Shown piece after piece: positions 32,213 to 40,888 of a DNA stretch of 64,000 nt. The stretch lies in NCBI RefSeq assembly GCF_015356855.1, contig NZ_ARXR01000004.1, positions 1 to 64,000 on the forward strand, read 5' to 3'. Positions within the stretch are counted from its first letter, which is position 1. Each line of letters starts with the position of its first letter. This DNA comes from Alloalcanivorax venustensis ISO4 (GTDB taxonomy: Bacteria > Pseudomonadota > Gammaproteobacteria > Pseudomonadales > Alcanivoracaceae). The translations under genes and the position numbers were made by a program. The notes below the pieces were generated by a model. It had not been told where the DNA came from. It ran no database searches and saw only the letters and a list, made by a program, of their open reading frames with translations.

Positions 32213-35200
32213 TACCACGTGTCGATCATCGGCCGGCGCTTGCCGGCGATGGGTTCGCGGCCGCCGGCGGGGGCGGCGCGCAGGCCGCGCAGCACCCAGG
32301 CGCGGGAGTCGGCCGGGTCGATGACGGTGTCGATCTCCAGGGCGGCGGCCATGCTCAGGGCCTCGCCGCGCTCGTAGAGTTTGCCCACCAGCTCGTTGAA
32401 CAGCGCCTGACGCTTCTCCGGGGTCTCCTGGGCGTCCAGTTCTTTCTTGTAGGCCAGGTTCACCGCCCCTTCCAGGCCCATGCCGCCGAATTCGCCGCTC
32501 GGCCAGGAGGCGCAGAAGAACGGCGCGTGGAAGGAGCCGCCGGTCATGCCCTGGGCGCCCAGGCCGTAGCCCTTGCGGGTGACCAGGGAGAACAGCGGCA
32601 CGGTGAGGCTGGCGGCGGTGACGAACATGCGGCAAGTGTGGCGCACCATGGCGGTCTCTTCTTCCTCGGGGCCGACCATGAAGCCCGGGGTGTCGCAGAA
32701 GCTGACCATGGGCACGCCGAAGGCGTCGCACAGCTGCATGAAGCGCGACGCCTTGTCGGCGCCGGCGGCGTCGATGGCGCCGCCGAGCACTTTCGGGTCG
32801 TTGGCGATCAGGCCCAGGGGCCGGCCCTCCACGCGCACGAAGGCGGTGATCATGCCGGGGGCGAAATCCGGGCGCAGCTCGACCACGGAATCGGTGTCCG
32901 CGAACACGTTAATCAGGTGGCGCATGTCGTAGGCGTGCAGGCGGTTTTCCGGCACCGCCCGGCGCAACCAGCGCTGGTCCTCGCAGGTCCAGTCGGTGAT
33001 CTCGCCCTGGAAATAGCCCATCAGCTTCTTGGCCAGGGCGGCGCCCTCTTCCTCGTCCTTAACCACGCAATCGATCACGCCGTTGGCGCGCTGCACCGAG
33101 ACCGGGCCCACTTCTTCCGGCTTGAAAGAGCCCAGGCCGCCGCCTTCGATCATGGCCGGGCCGGCCATGCCGATGCAGGCGTTCTCGGTGGCGATCATCA
33201 GGTCGCTGCAGCCGGCGAACACGGCGTTGCCCGCGAAGCAGCGCCCGGACACCACGGCGATGCGCGGCACCAAGCCGCTGAGGCGCGCGTACTGCAGGAA
33301 GCTGGGGCCGTCCAGGCCGGCCACCTTGGTGGCGTTGTCGGTGTCGCCGGGGCGGCCGCCGCCGCCCTCGGCGAAGAAGATCACCGGCAGTTTCTGCTGC
33401 TCGGCGATCTCCAGAATGCGGTCGGTCTTCTTGTGGTTCATGGTGCCCTGGGTGCCGGCCAGGACGGTGTAGTCGTAGGCGAGCACCGCGCAGTGGCTCC
33501 TGTCCTCGCCGAACAGGTCGCCGTTCACCGAGCCGATGCCGGTGATCAGGCCGTCGGCGGGGGTGTTCTGGATCAGGTCGTCCAGTGAGCGGCGGGCGCG
33601 CTGGGCGGCGATGGTGAAGCCGCCGTATTCGATAAAGCTGTCGGCGTCGCAGATCGCCGCCACGTTCTCCCGGGCGGTGCGCTGGCCGGTCTTGCGGCGC
33701 TTGGCCACCGCGTCCGGGCGGTGCTCATCGCGCAGCAGGGCGTCACGGCGCTGCAGTTTGGCGAGATCCGGGCGGATGTAGTCCAGGTCGATCTCTTCCG
33801 CTTCCTGGTCGGCGTCGCCGGCCACCTCTCCGGGCTCGATAAAGTAGAGGGGGTCGCCGCCGCCGACGGCGTCGCCCACCGCGAACGCCACCCGGCGCAC
33901 CGTGCCGCTGACGCCGGCCACCACCTGGTGCTGCATCTTCATCGCTTCCACGAACGCCACCGGCTGACCTTCGCGGACGCTGTCGCCCTCATCGACCATC
34001 AGCTCCACCACCACGCCCTGCATCGGCGTGGTGACCGCTTCGGTGTCCGCCGGCCCCTGAACGGCCGCCCGGGTGGTGGCGGCGCCGGTGTCCTCGGCGG
34101 CGCCGAAATGCAGGGACGGGTGCTCCCCCTCGCCCACCAGTTCGGCCATGTGATCGTCGACGAAGCGGGTGTAGACGTGGTTCGCCGTCACCTCGTCACG
34201 GCGCAGCAGGTTCTGCAGAAAGCCGATGTTGGTGTCCACGCCCTCGATACGGAACTGGCACAGCGCCCGGTAGCCGCGCCGCACGGTGGTGGCGTAGTCA
34301 CCGCGGCCGTGCACGATCAGCTTGGCGAGCAGGGAGTCGTAGTGGGGGCTGGTGCGGTAGCCCCGATAGCCGAAGGTGTCCACGCGCAGGCCGGGGCCGG
34401 TGGGCGGCTCGAAGGTGGCCAGGGTGCCGCCGGCGGGGCGTGCCTCGCCGCTGGCTTCCATGGTCTCCATATTAACGCGCAGCTGCATGGCGAAGCCCAG
34501 CGGCTGCGGCGGGCGGGTCAGGCCCAGGTCCGCCAGGGAGGCGCCGCCGGCCACTCTCAGTTGCGCCTGCACCAGGTCCACGCCGGTGATCTCTTCGGTG
34601 ACGGTGTGCTCCACCTGCAACCGGGGGTTGGCTTCGATAAAGGCGAAGCGGCTTTCGTCCGCGTCCACCAGAAACTCGAAGGTGCCCAGGCTGCGGTAGC
34701 CGACTTTCGCCGCCAGTCGCAGGGCGGCGTCCAGCAATTGCTGGCGGGTGTCCTCGGAGAGCGTCGGGCTGGGCGCCACCTCCACCAGCTTCTGGTTGCG
34801 CCGCTGCAGGCTGCACTCGCGCTCCCACAGGTGGACCGGCGCGTCGCCGCCGTCGCCGAGCACCTGCACTTCGATATGCCGGGCCCGGTCGATAAAGCGT
34901 TCCACATAGACGGCGTCGTTACCGAAGGCGGCGCCGGCTTCCGCCTGGCAGCGCTTGAACGCCTCGGCCAGATCGTCGCCGGGGCCCACGATGCGCATGC
35001 CGCGCCCGCCGCCGCCGGCGATCGCCTTGACGATCACGGTGGCGCCGTCACCGAGGCCGTCGCGGAATGCCTCTGCCTGCTCCAGGGTGGTGTCGGCGCC
35101 GGTGCCGGGCACCACCGGCACCTGGCACTCCTCCGCCAGCACCCGGGCGCGGGCCTTGTCGCCGAGCAGGGCCAGGGTGTCCGCGTCCGGGCCGACGAAG

Positions 35201-35502
35201 ATCAGGCCGGCGTCCGCGCAGGCGGCGGCGAAATCGCGGCTCTCGCTAAGAAAGCCGTAACCCGGATGCACCGCGTCGCAGCCCTGCTCCAGCGCCACCT
35301 TCACCAGTTGCTCGCCGTCCAGATAGGCGGCCACGCCCTGGCCGGACAGCGCCACCGCCTGGTCCGCCACCCGGGTGTGCAGGGCCCGTTCGTCATCGGC
35401 GGGGTAGACCGCCACGGTGGCGATATCCAGGTCGGCGGCGGCGCGGGCGATGCGTACGGCGACTTCGCCGCGGTTGGCAATGAGCAGCTTTTTAATGGTC
35501 AT
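32212..35502 (-). CDS. single-chain biotin-dependent acyl-CoA carboxylase
   Basis: A 1,096-residue protein fusing all parts of a biotin carboxylase system. Residues 1 to about 450 are biotin carboxylase (LLIANRGEVAVRIAR, the ATP-grasp loop KAIAGGGGRGMRIV, EANPRLQVEHTVTE). A BCCP domain follows with the biotinyl Lys in EAMKMQH, near residue 550. Residues from about 620 form both carboxyltransferase halves (GSVNGDLFGEDR, GMAGPAMIEGGGLG, then IANDPKVLGGAIDAAGADKA and SFCDTPGFMVG). This is the layout of the single-polypeptide long-chain acyl-CoA carboxylases. It would carboxylate an acyl-CoA (acetyl, propionyl or longer). Divergent from a TetR gene. Confidence 0.9.
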   Translation of the reverse strand: MTIKKLLIANRGEVAVRIARAAADLDIATVAVYPADDERALHTRVADQAVALSGQGVAAYLDGEQLVKVALEQGCDAVHPGYGFLSESRDFAAACADAGLIFVGPDADTLALLGDKARARVLAEECQVPVVPGTGADTTLEQAEAFRDGLGDGATVIVKAIAGGGGRGMRIVGPGDDLAEAFKRCQAEAGAAFGNDAVYVERFIDRARHIEVQVLGDGGDAPVHLWERECSLQRRNQKLVEVAPSPTLSEDTRQQLLDAALRLAAKVGYRSLGTFEFLVDADESRFAFIEANPRLQVEHTVTEEITGVDLVQAQLRVAGGASLADLGLTRPPQPLGFAMQLRVNMETMEASGEARPAGGTLATFEPPTGPGLRVDTFGYRGYRTSPHYDSLLAKLIVHGRGDYATTVRRGYRALCQFRIEGVDTNIGFLQNLLRRDEVTANHVYTRFVDDHMAELVGEGEHPSLHFGAAEDTGAATTRAAVQGPADTEAVTTPMQGVVVELMVDEGDSVREGQPVAFVEAMKMQHQVVAGVSGTVRRVAFAVGDAVGGGDPLYFIEPGEVAGDADQEAEEIDLDYIRPDLAKLQRRDALLRDEHRPDAVAKRRKTGQRTARENVAAICDADSFIEYGGFTIAAQRARRSLDDLIQNTPADGLITGIGSVNGDLFGEDRSHCAVLAYDYTVLAGTQGTMNHKKTDRILEIAEQQKLPVIFFAEGGGGRPGDTDNATKVAGLDGPSFLQYARLSGLVPRIAVVSGRCFAGNAVFAGCSDLMIATENACIGMAGPAMIEGGGLGSFKPEEVGPVSVQRANGVIDCVVKDEEEGAALAKKLMGYFQGEITDWTCEDQRWLRRAVPENRLHAYDMRHLINVFADTDSVVELRPDFAPGMITAFVRVEGRPLGLIANDPKVLGGAIDAAGADKASRFMQLCDAFGVPMVSFCDTPGFMVGPEEEETAMVRHTCRMFVTAASLTVPLFSLVTRKGYGLGAQGMTGGSFHAPFFCASWPSGEFGGMGLEGAVNLAYKKELDAQETPEKRQALFNELVGKLYERGEALSMAAALEIDTVIDPADSRAWVLRGLRAAPAGGREPIAGKRRPMIDTW

Positions 35503-35591
35503 GAAGCGGGGTCCGTCTTGTTCTGGGGCGGGTACGACACGCCGAGGCGCCGTCCGGGTCAGGGGCAACATAGCCAGATACTGACTTGCAC

Positions 35592-35607
35592 GTCAATTAG
35601 CATTGAC
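35592..35607. promoter_or_regulatory. candidate operator, perfect 16-bp inverted repeat
   Basis: GTCAAT-TAGC-ATTGAC, a perfect inverted repeat in the 161-bp gap between the divergent carboxylase and TetR genes, 57 bases before the TetR start. Likely bound by that TetR protein. Confidence 0.55.
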
Positions 35608-35663
35608 AGTGGTTTTATTTACTTCCAGATTAATTGCCACACGCACAGGAGAGGAGCCGGCGC

Positions 35664-36299
35664 TTGGCCAGACCGAACAAAAAATCGCAATTGGGCCAGC
35701 CGCCGATGAAGACGCGGATCAAACAGGCGGCCCGCGATTTGTTTATTCAGCGCGGCCTGGCCGATGTCAGCTACGGCGACATCGCCGAGGTGGTGAACAC
35801 CACGCGGGCCAATCTGCACTACCACTTCGGCAACAAGAACGCGCTTGTCGAGGCGGTGTTCCAGGAGATCTTCGACAGCCTGGAAGAGCAGTTCCAGGAA
35901 GTGTGGGCCAAGCCCGGCCTGACCCTGGGTCAGCGCATCGGGCTCACCGCCGAGGACTGCGAACGCCGCTTCTACGAGTTCAACAAAGACGCCAAGGGCC
36001 GCAACCCCTGGAGCCTGTCGGCGCGGGCCCGGTTCGAGAACCATCTGCTGTCGCCGCGCATTCAGGCGGGTATTTCCGAAATGTCCCGCCACTTCGAGGA
36101 CTACGTGGCCCATGCGGTGACGCTGGCGATCGGCGCCGGCGAACTGCGCCCGGACACGCCGGTGCGCCAGGTGGTGATGCTGATCACCCCGCTCTGGTAT
36201 TTCGGCTCCTTGCTGACGCAGCACAGCGGCCTGGACAAGCTGCTGGACCACTACAAGGCGGTCAGCGACACCATCGCCGCCGCCTACGGGACACATTAA
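35664..36299 (+). CDS. TetR-family regulator next to the carboxylase
   Basis: A 211-residue TetR regulator. Helix-turn-helix: VSYGDIAEVVNTTRANLHYH followed by FGNKNALVEAVF, a textbook TetR reading head. The C-terminal domain is helical, with several Trp/Phe that could form an acyl-type ligand pocket. A TTG start at 35,664 is preferred: GGAGAGGAG lies seven bases upstream; the next start is ATG 14 codons later. Divergent from the acyl-CoA carboxylase with a palindrome between, so it probably represses that gene and senses an acyl-CoA or fatty acid (inference). Confidence 0.85.
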   Translation: MARPNKKSQLGQPPMKTRIKQAARDLFIQRGLADVSYGDIAEVVNTTRANLHYHFGNKNALVEAVFQEIFDSLEEQFQEVWAKPGLTLGQRIGLTAEDCERRFYEFNKDAKGRNPWSLSARARFENHLLSPRIQAGISEMSRHFEDYVAHAVTLAIGAGELRPDTPVRQVVMLITPLWYFGSLLTQHSGLDKLLDHYKAVSDTIAAAYGTH

Positions 36300-36368
36300 A
36301 GTCACGCCGCTGTCATGTCGGGAAGGTACACACCCAGGGTGACCTTCCGATAATGACAAGGAGCTGAC

Positions 36369-38249
36369 ATGAAACTCTGGCTTGCCCTGGGCGCCGGCAC
36401 GCTTGCCGCCGCCATGCTCGCCGGTTGCGGCGGCGACAGCGACAACGATCCCGTTCCGTCCACCGACACCCCCGCCGTAAGCGGCGTAAAACTGAATTTC
36501 ATGGGCCGTTACAGCACCGGCCAGTTCGATGAGAGCGCGGCGGAAATCCCCGCCTACGACGCCGGCACCCGGCGCCTGTTCGTGGTCAACGCGCAGAAAG
36601 GCGCCCTCGACGTGCTGGGCATGAACGACCCGGCCAATCCGGCGCTGGTGGACACCCTGACCACCTCGGACATCGCCGCCAACACCGAAGTAAACAGCGT
36701 GGCGGTGCGTGACGGTCTGGTTGCGGTCGCGGTGCAGGCGCCGGTCAAGACCGACGCCGGCTATATGGCACTGTACGACGCTGAAACCCTGGAGCTGATC
36801 AGCTTTGTCGAAGTCGGCGCGCTGCCCGACATGGTCGCGTTCACCGCCGACGGTCAGTACGTGCTGACCGCCAACGAAGGCGAGCCCAGCGACGACTACA
36901 GCGTGGATCCGGAAGGCTCGGTGAGCGTGGTGGACATCAGCGACCCGCGGAACCCGGTGGTCGCCACCGCCGATTTCACCGCCCTCAACGGCCAGGAAGA
37001 CGAACTGCGCGACCAGGGTGTACGAATCTACGGGCCCGGCGCCAGCGCCGCCCAGGACCTGGAGCCGGAATACATCGCCTTGGACGCCGATGGTACGACA
37101 GCGTGGGTCGTCCTACAGGAAAACAACGCGCTCGCCAAAGTGGACATAGCCAGCGCCACGGTGACCGAACCTCTCCTACCACTCGGCACCAAAGACATCA
37201 GCCAGGACGGCAACGCCATCGACGCCAGCGATGACGACGGCGTGATCAACATCCGCACCTTCGACGGCGTGGTCGGTCTTTACTTGCCGGACGCCATCCA
37301 CGCCTACAGCGCCGGCGGCGACACCTATCTGGTCACCGCCAACGAGGGCGACGCTCGCGCCTGGGGCGAGGACAACGATGCCTACTGGGGTACCGAAGGC
37401 GCGGGTTGCGCCGGCGATGCCAGCCAGGGTTTCGTGGAAGAGTTCCGGGTCAAGCACCTGGTGCACGCCGACGGCTTCGACCGCCGCTGCGGCGACGACC
37501 TGCCGCCTCAGCTGCGCGCCCTGGGCGCCGGCGGCCTGCTCAACCCCACCACCTTCGGCTACTGCGGCGCGGTGGACGGCGATCCGGGCGACTGCCGCGA
37601 GGACGACGTGTTGGGCCGCCTGAACATCACCTGGACGGAAGGCTACCGCACCGACAGCAACGGCGACCCGGTGATGTTCACCGCCGCCGGCGTGGAAGAC
37701 CCGGCCGGTGACCGCATCATGTACGACACCCTGTACGCCTACGGCGGCCGCTCGTTCGCGATCTGGGATGCCGAAGGCGCCCTGGTGTGGGATTCCGGCG
37801 ACGCCATCGAGCAGTTCACTGCCAGCGATGAGTGCATGGCCGGCGCGCAGCGCAACATTCCCTGCGCCGACTACTTCAACAGCGGCCACGACGAGGGCAG
37901 CGCCTTCGACAGCCGCAGCGACGCCAAGGGCCCGGAGCCGGAAGGCCTGACCATCGGCACCCTGGGCGGCAAGACCTTCCTGTTCCTGGGCCTGGAGCGC
38001 ATGGGCGGCATTCTGGTCTACGACATCACCGACCCGACCGCGCCGGTGATGCAGGACTACCTGAACAGCCGCGAGGACTGGGTCACCGAGGACACCGAAT
38101 CGGTGCTGGCCAGCGCCGGCGACCTGGGCCCGGAAGGCCTGGTGTTCATCCCCGCCTCCGACTCCCCCAACGACAAAGCGCTGCTGGTGGTGGGCTACGA
38201 AGTGAGCGGCACTACCGCCGTCTACGAAGTGGAAGCGCTGCGCGACTGA
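36369..38249 (+). CDS. choice-of-anchor I lipoprotein
   Basis: A 626-residue exported protein. The signal peptide ends in the lipobox L-A-G-C with Cys20, followed by a Gly/Asp/Pro-rich linker. The rest is a beta-propeller-like repeat domain of the 'choice-of-anchor I' family, seen in RRLFVVNAQKGALDVLGMND, GQYVLTANEGEPSDDYS, TYLVTANEGDARAWGED and KGPEPEGLTIGTLGGKTFLF; many Asp-rich loops could bind calcium. Relatives are large secreted proteins sometimes annotated with alkaline phosphatase domains, but no catalytic site is evident. Anchored to the outer membrane by lipid; function unknown. Strong terminator follows. Confidence 0.85.
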   Translation: MKLWLALGAGTLAAAMLAGCGGDSDNDPVPSTDTPAVSGVKLNFMGRYSTGQFDESAAEIPAYDAGTRRLFVVNAQKGALDVLGMNDPANPALVDTLTTSDIAANTEVNSVAVRDGLVAVAVQAPVKTDAGYMALYDAETLELISFVEVGALPDMVAFTADGQYVLTANEGEPSDDYSVDPEGSVSVVDISDPRNPVVATADFTALNGQEDELRDQGVRIYGPGASAAQDLEPEYIALDADGTTAWVVLQENNALAKVDIASATVTEPLLPLGTKDISQDGNAIDASDDDGVINIRTFDGVVGLYLPDAIHAYSAGGDTYLVTANEGDARAWGEDNDAYWGTEGAGCAGDASQGFVEEFRVKHLVHADGFDRRCGDDLPPQLRALGAGGLLNPTTFGYCGAVDGDPGDCREDDVLGRLNITWTEGYRTDSNGDPVMFTAAGVEDPAGDRIMYDTLYAYGGRSFAIWDAEGALVWDSGDAIEQFTASDECMAGAQRNIPCADYFNSGHDEGSAFDSRSDAKGPEPEGLTIGTLGGKTFLFLGLERMGGILVYDITDPTAPVMQDYLNSREDWVTEDTESVLASAGDLGPEGLVFIPASDSPNDKALLVVGYEVSGTTAVYEVEALRD

Positions 38250-38270
38250 CCCTTCCCAACACGCCACCCC

Positions 38271-38312
38271 GAACGCCCGACGTGCCACGGCACGCCGGGC
38301 GTTCTTCGTTTC
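38271..38312 (+). terminator. intrinsic terminator after the lipoprotein gene
   Basis: GAACGCCCG-A-CGTGCC and GGCACG-C-CGGGCGTTC form a long, nearly perfect stem, followed by TTCGTTT. It starts 22 bases after the stop codon. Confidence 0.8.
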
Positions 38313-38568
38313 CGGGCCCGGAAAACTGGACCCGGCGGCCCAGCCACGGCAGTCTTGCGGGTAAACACGCCTTCACGCGGCCGCCAAGGCGCGGACGTTA
38401 GCCTTCCGCTTCCTTGAAAGGCGCGGTCCGCTCTACGGCCAACGGTCATACAGGTTACACTTTACGGGCCCGAAGGCGGCGCCCCCGGGGGAAACGCTTG
38501 CATGGCGCGCCGATTAAGGTCAACCTTTATGACCTGTTACTCAAAATCAAGACTGGTGGTGAACCCAT

Positions 38569-39009
38569 ATGGTTGAAGACGCTTCGCTGGACCGGCTGAA
38601 CAAGTACCTGGAAACCCTGCATTTCGCCTTCCGGGGGCTGGTGGCCGAACCCGACAGCATATTGAAAAGCCAGGGGCTGTCTCGTATCCACCACCGGTTG
38701 CTGTTTTTTATCGGCCGCAACCCGGGGCTCAGCGTCAACGAACTGGTGGAGAGCATGCGCCTGACCAAGCAGGCGATCCATAAGCCGCTCAAATCCCTGG
38801 TCGAGAAAGACCTGGTCGAAGTGACCCGGGACGCCTCGGACAAGAGGGTGAAACGGCTGGCGCTGACCTCCCAGGGCGTGGCACTGGAATCGCGCCTTAC
38901 CGGCATCCAGCGGGAGCTGCTCACCCACGCCTTCGATGAGGTGGGCGAAGAAGGCGCCGAGGCCTGGTTCCGGGTAATGGAGACCATGGCCCGACGCCTC
39001 GGCGTCTGA
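38569..39009 (+). CDS. MarR-family regulator
   Basis: A 146-residue winged-helix protein. The recognition part is GLSVNELVESMRLTKQAIHK with the following helix SLVEKDLVEVTRD, and the wing has the D-x-R-x3-L pattern (DASDKRVKRLALT). No obvious divergent target: the gene upstream is co-directional and ends in a terminator; downstream the HD-domain gene is convergent. It is likely autoregulated, with remote targets. Ligand unknown. Confidence 0.85.
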   Translation: MVEDASLDRLNKYLETLHFAFRGLVAEPDSILKSQGLSRIHHRLLFFIGRNPGLSVNELVESMRLTKQAIHKPLKSLVEKDLVEVTRDASDKRVKRLALTSQGVALESRLTGIQRELLTHAFDEVGEEGAEAWFRVMETMARRLGV

Positions 39010-39028
39010 CGCCGACGGAGTCACCGAA

Positions 39029-39649
39029 TCAGGCGGTCTGGCGCTGTTCCTGCTGGTCCGCGTCGAGTTTGTTCTTGTACAGCGAGCGCTTGGGCTTGGC
39101 CATCACCCGGCGCAGCATCGGCTCGAAGAACGACAGCGGCAGGGTCTCCTGCTCCGGGTCGAAAGCGGCGGCATCGTACTTGGCGCAGAACTCCACGGTG
39201 CGGTCGAAACACGGGTGGTCACGGTATTTCTCGCGCAGCTCCGGGTCCAGGCCCAGGTGCTCGAAGAAGTAGTAGCCCTGGAAGATGGCGTGGTGTTTCA
39301 CCATCCAGTGGTTTTCCTCGCTGACGAACGGCTCCAGCAGGGCGGCGCCCACGTCGGCGTGATTGTAGGGGCCCAGGGTGTCGCCGATGTCGTGCAGCAG
39401 GGCGCACACCACGTACTCCTCGTCCTGGCCGTCGCGGTGCGCCAGGGTGGCGGTCTGCAGGCAGTGGGTGAGGCGGTCCACCGGGAAGCCGCCGCAATCG
39501 CCTTCCAGCAGCTGCAGGTGGGTGATGACGCGATCGGGCAGTTCCTTGGCGAAACCGCCGAAGGCCTGGCCGATGATCTTCCAATCCTCGGCGGTGCCCT
39601 CTTCCATATGCTTGAACTGAGCGCGCGGCTCGTCGTGATGACCGTCCAT
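39029..39649 (-). CDS. HD-domain protein, possible di-iron oxygenase
   Basis: A 206-residue protein with an HD-type metal site: His in THCLQTATLAHRDG, the HD pair in CALLHDIGDTLG, a following NHADVG, a further His in WMVKHHAIFQGYYFF, and Asp near the end of the core. The Tyr-Asn-His and late His-His pattern resembles the PhnZ/inositol-oxygenase branch of the HD superfamily, which are mixed-valent di-iron oxygenases, more than phosphohydrolases. Substrate unknown. The ATG follows GGAGAG. Divergent from a Crp/Fnr regulator with a perfect palindrome between. Confidence 0.7.
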   Translation of the reverse strand: MDGHHDEPRAQFKHMEEGTAEDWKIIGQAFGGFAKELPDRVITHLQLLEGDCGGFPVDRLTHCLQTATLAHRDGQDEEYVVCALLHDIGDTLGPYNHADVGAALLEPFVSEENHWMVKHHAIFQGYYFFEHLGLDPELREKYRDHPCFDRTVEFCAKYDAAAFDPEQETLPLSFFEPMLRRVMAKPKRSLYKNKLDADQQEQRQTA

Positions 39650-39731
39650 ACTTCTCTCCTCGGCTGGGGCTTGAACGCCCTGGCGTTTATTGGATGTATG
39701 ATGGGGAGTCTAGGCCGCGCGCCGGACTGAG

Positions 39732-39751
39732 ACTGTCAACGGTTTGACAGT
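39732..39751. promoter_or_regulatory. perfect 20-bp palindrome, candidate Crp/Fnr operator
   Basis: ACTGTCAA-CGGT-TTGACAGT, a perfect inverted repeat with a four-base centre, the geometry of Fnr/Crp boxes (TTGA-N6-TCAA class). It lies 35 bases before the start of the Crp/Fnr gene and 82 bases before the HD gene. Confidence 0.65.
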
Positions 39752-39786
39752 TGGCGCGCGAGGCGGTGTTACGGGGTGTCCGGGCG

Positions 39787-40482
39787 ATGGTCGATCACGT
39801 TCTCGAAGTACTGAAAAGCTGCTCGCTGCTGTCCGGGCTGCCCGAGGCGGCGCTGCGCGAGGTGGCGCCGCTGGCCCGGGTGCGCCCATTCCGCGCCAAC
39901 GAGGTGCTCTACCAGTGCGGCGAGGTGCAGTCGGCGCTGTCGGTGGTGGGCGCCGGCAATGTGCGCATCGGCTCCACCAACGCCGAGGGCCGGGAAATCA
40001 TGCTCACTCTGTTCGAGCCCGGCGCCTGGTTCGGCGACACGGTGTTTTCGCCGGGCATGCCGCGGGTGTTCGGCGCCACCGCCCACACCGACGGCGAGCT
40101 GGTGGAGGTGCCCGGCCAGGACTACCGCGCCCTGCTGGCGCGCTATCCGGAGGCCTACCCGCGCACCCTGGACATGCTCAGCCGGCGCCTGTGGTCGGCG
40201 ATCTCCATCATCGAGGACAACGCCCTGCGCGACATGCCCGGGCGGGTGGGCCGGCGGCTGCTGTTCCTGGCGCACATGCACGACCCCCAGCGCGGCCCCG
40301 GCCCGGTGACCTTCAAACTGACCCGCGAGCACATCGCCAACATGATGGGCATGACCCGCCAGGGCGTGCACGGCGTGCTCAAGGCCCTGGAGCAGCGCGG
40401 GCTGATCCGGTTCAGCTACGGGCGCATCACGGTGCCGGACCCGGACGCCCTGAAGGCTTACCTGGACGAACGTGCCGGGTAG
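39787..40482 (+). CDS. Crp/Fnr-family regulator
   Basis: A 231-residue regulator: N-terminal cyclic-nucleotide-binding-like beta-roll (residues 15-130, including FRANEVLYQCGEVQSALSVV and FEPGAWFGDTVFS), a long dimer helix, and a C-terminal winged helix (LTREHIANMMGMTRQGVHGV, LKALEQRGLIRF). It lacks the N-terminal Cys set of Fnr, so it does not look like an iron-sulfur oxygen sensor; the cAMP-binding residues are also not clearly kept. The ATG at 39,787 is chosen for domain fit. Divergent from the HD gene; both probably controlled through the palindrome between them. Confidence 0.85.
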   Translation: MVDHVLEVLKSCSLLSGLPEAALREVAPLARVRPFRANEVLYQCGEVQSALSVVGAGNVRIGSTNAEGREIMLTLFEPGAWFGDTVFSPGMPRVFGATAHTDGELVEVPGQDYRALLARYPEAYPRTLDMLSRRLWSAISIIEDNALRDMPGRVGRRLLFLAHMHDPQRGPGPVTFKLTREHIANMMGMTRQGVHGVLKALEQRGLIRFSYGRITVPDPDALKAYLDERAG

Positions 40483-40615
40483 TAACTATTACCTACATGA
40501 TGGCACTTTGGCATTAGCTTTGTGACGCAATTAAAGGAATTCCTACTATTGGTCGATAACACTCGGTAACAGACACAAACATACGGAAATATTCCGACCG
40601 TACCGAGTGAAAACG

Positions 40616-40885
40616 ATGCCTAGCCTGATCAATGACCTGCCCCTGGCGTTCACCCTGCCCGATTACAATCTCTGGGAAATGCTGGCGATTCCGCTGGGTG
40701 CGCTGGTGATGGTGGCGGCGGTTCTCTGGACCGGTCGGATTCGCCAGCGCCTGCTGGTCAATGTGCTGGCGCTGGGCATCATGATGCCGCTGGTGCATCT
40801 GTGCATGATCACCGCCGGCGCCCACCTGCTCAGCCAGCGCCTGCAACTGGTGCTGCTGGACGTGATGCCGACCTGGCTGACCTGA
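40616..40885 (+). CDS. small hypothetical membrane protein
   Basis: An 89-residue protein (92 if a GTG three codons earlier is used) with two hydrophobic segments: MLAIPLGALVMVAAVLW and the stretch LLVNVLALGIMMPLVHLCMI, separated by a short basic loop (TGRIRQR) that predicts a cytoplasmic turn. No family recognised. It stands alone between the Crp/Fnr gene and the convergent cysQ gene, three bases from the cysQ stop. The upstream region is AT-rich with a weak ribosome binding site. Function unknown. Confidence 0.5.
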   Translation: MPSLINDLPLAFTLPDYNLWEMLAIPLGALVMVAAVLWTGRIRQRLLVNVLALGIMMPLVHLCMITAGAHLLSQRLQLVLLDVMPTWLT

Positions 40886-40888
40886 TCC

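Noticed and set aside
36301..36368. PHO box before the choice-of-anchor I gene (CTGTCATGTCG)
   Set aside because: Only one half-site resembles the consensus; the second repeat is missing.
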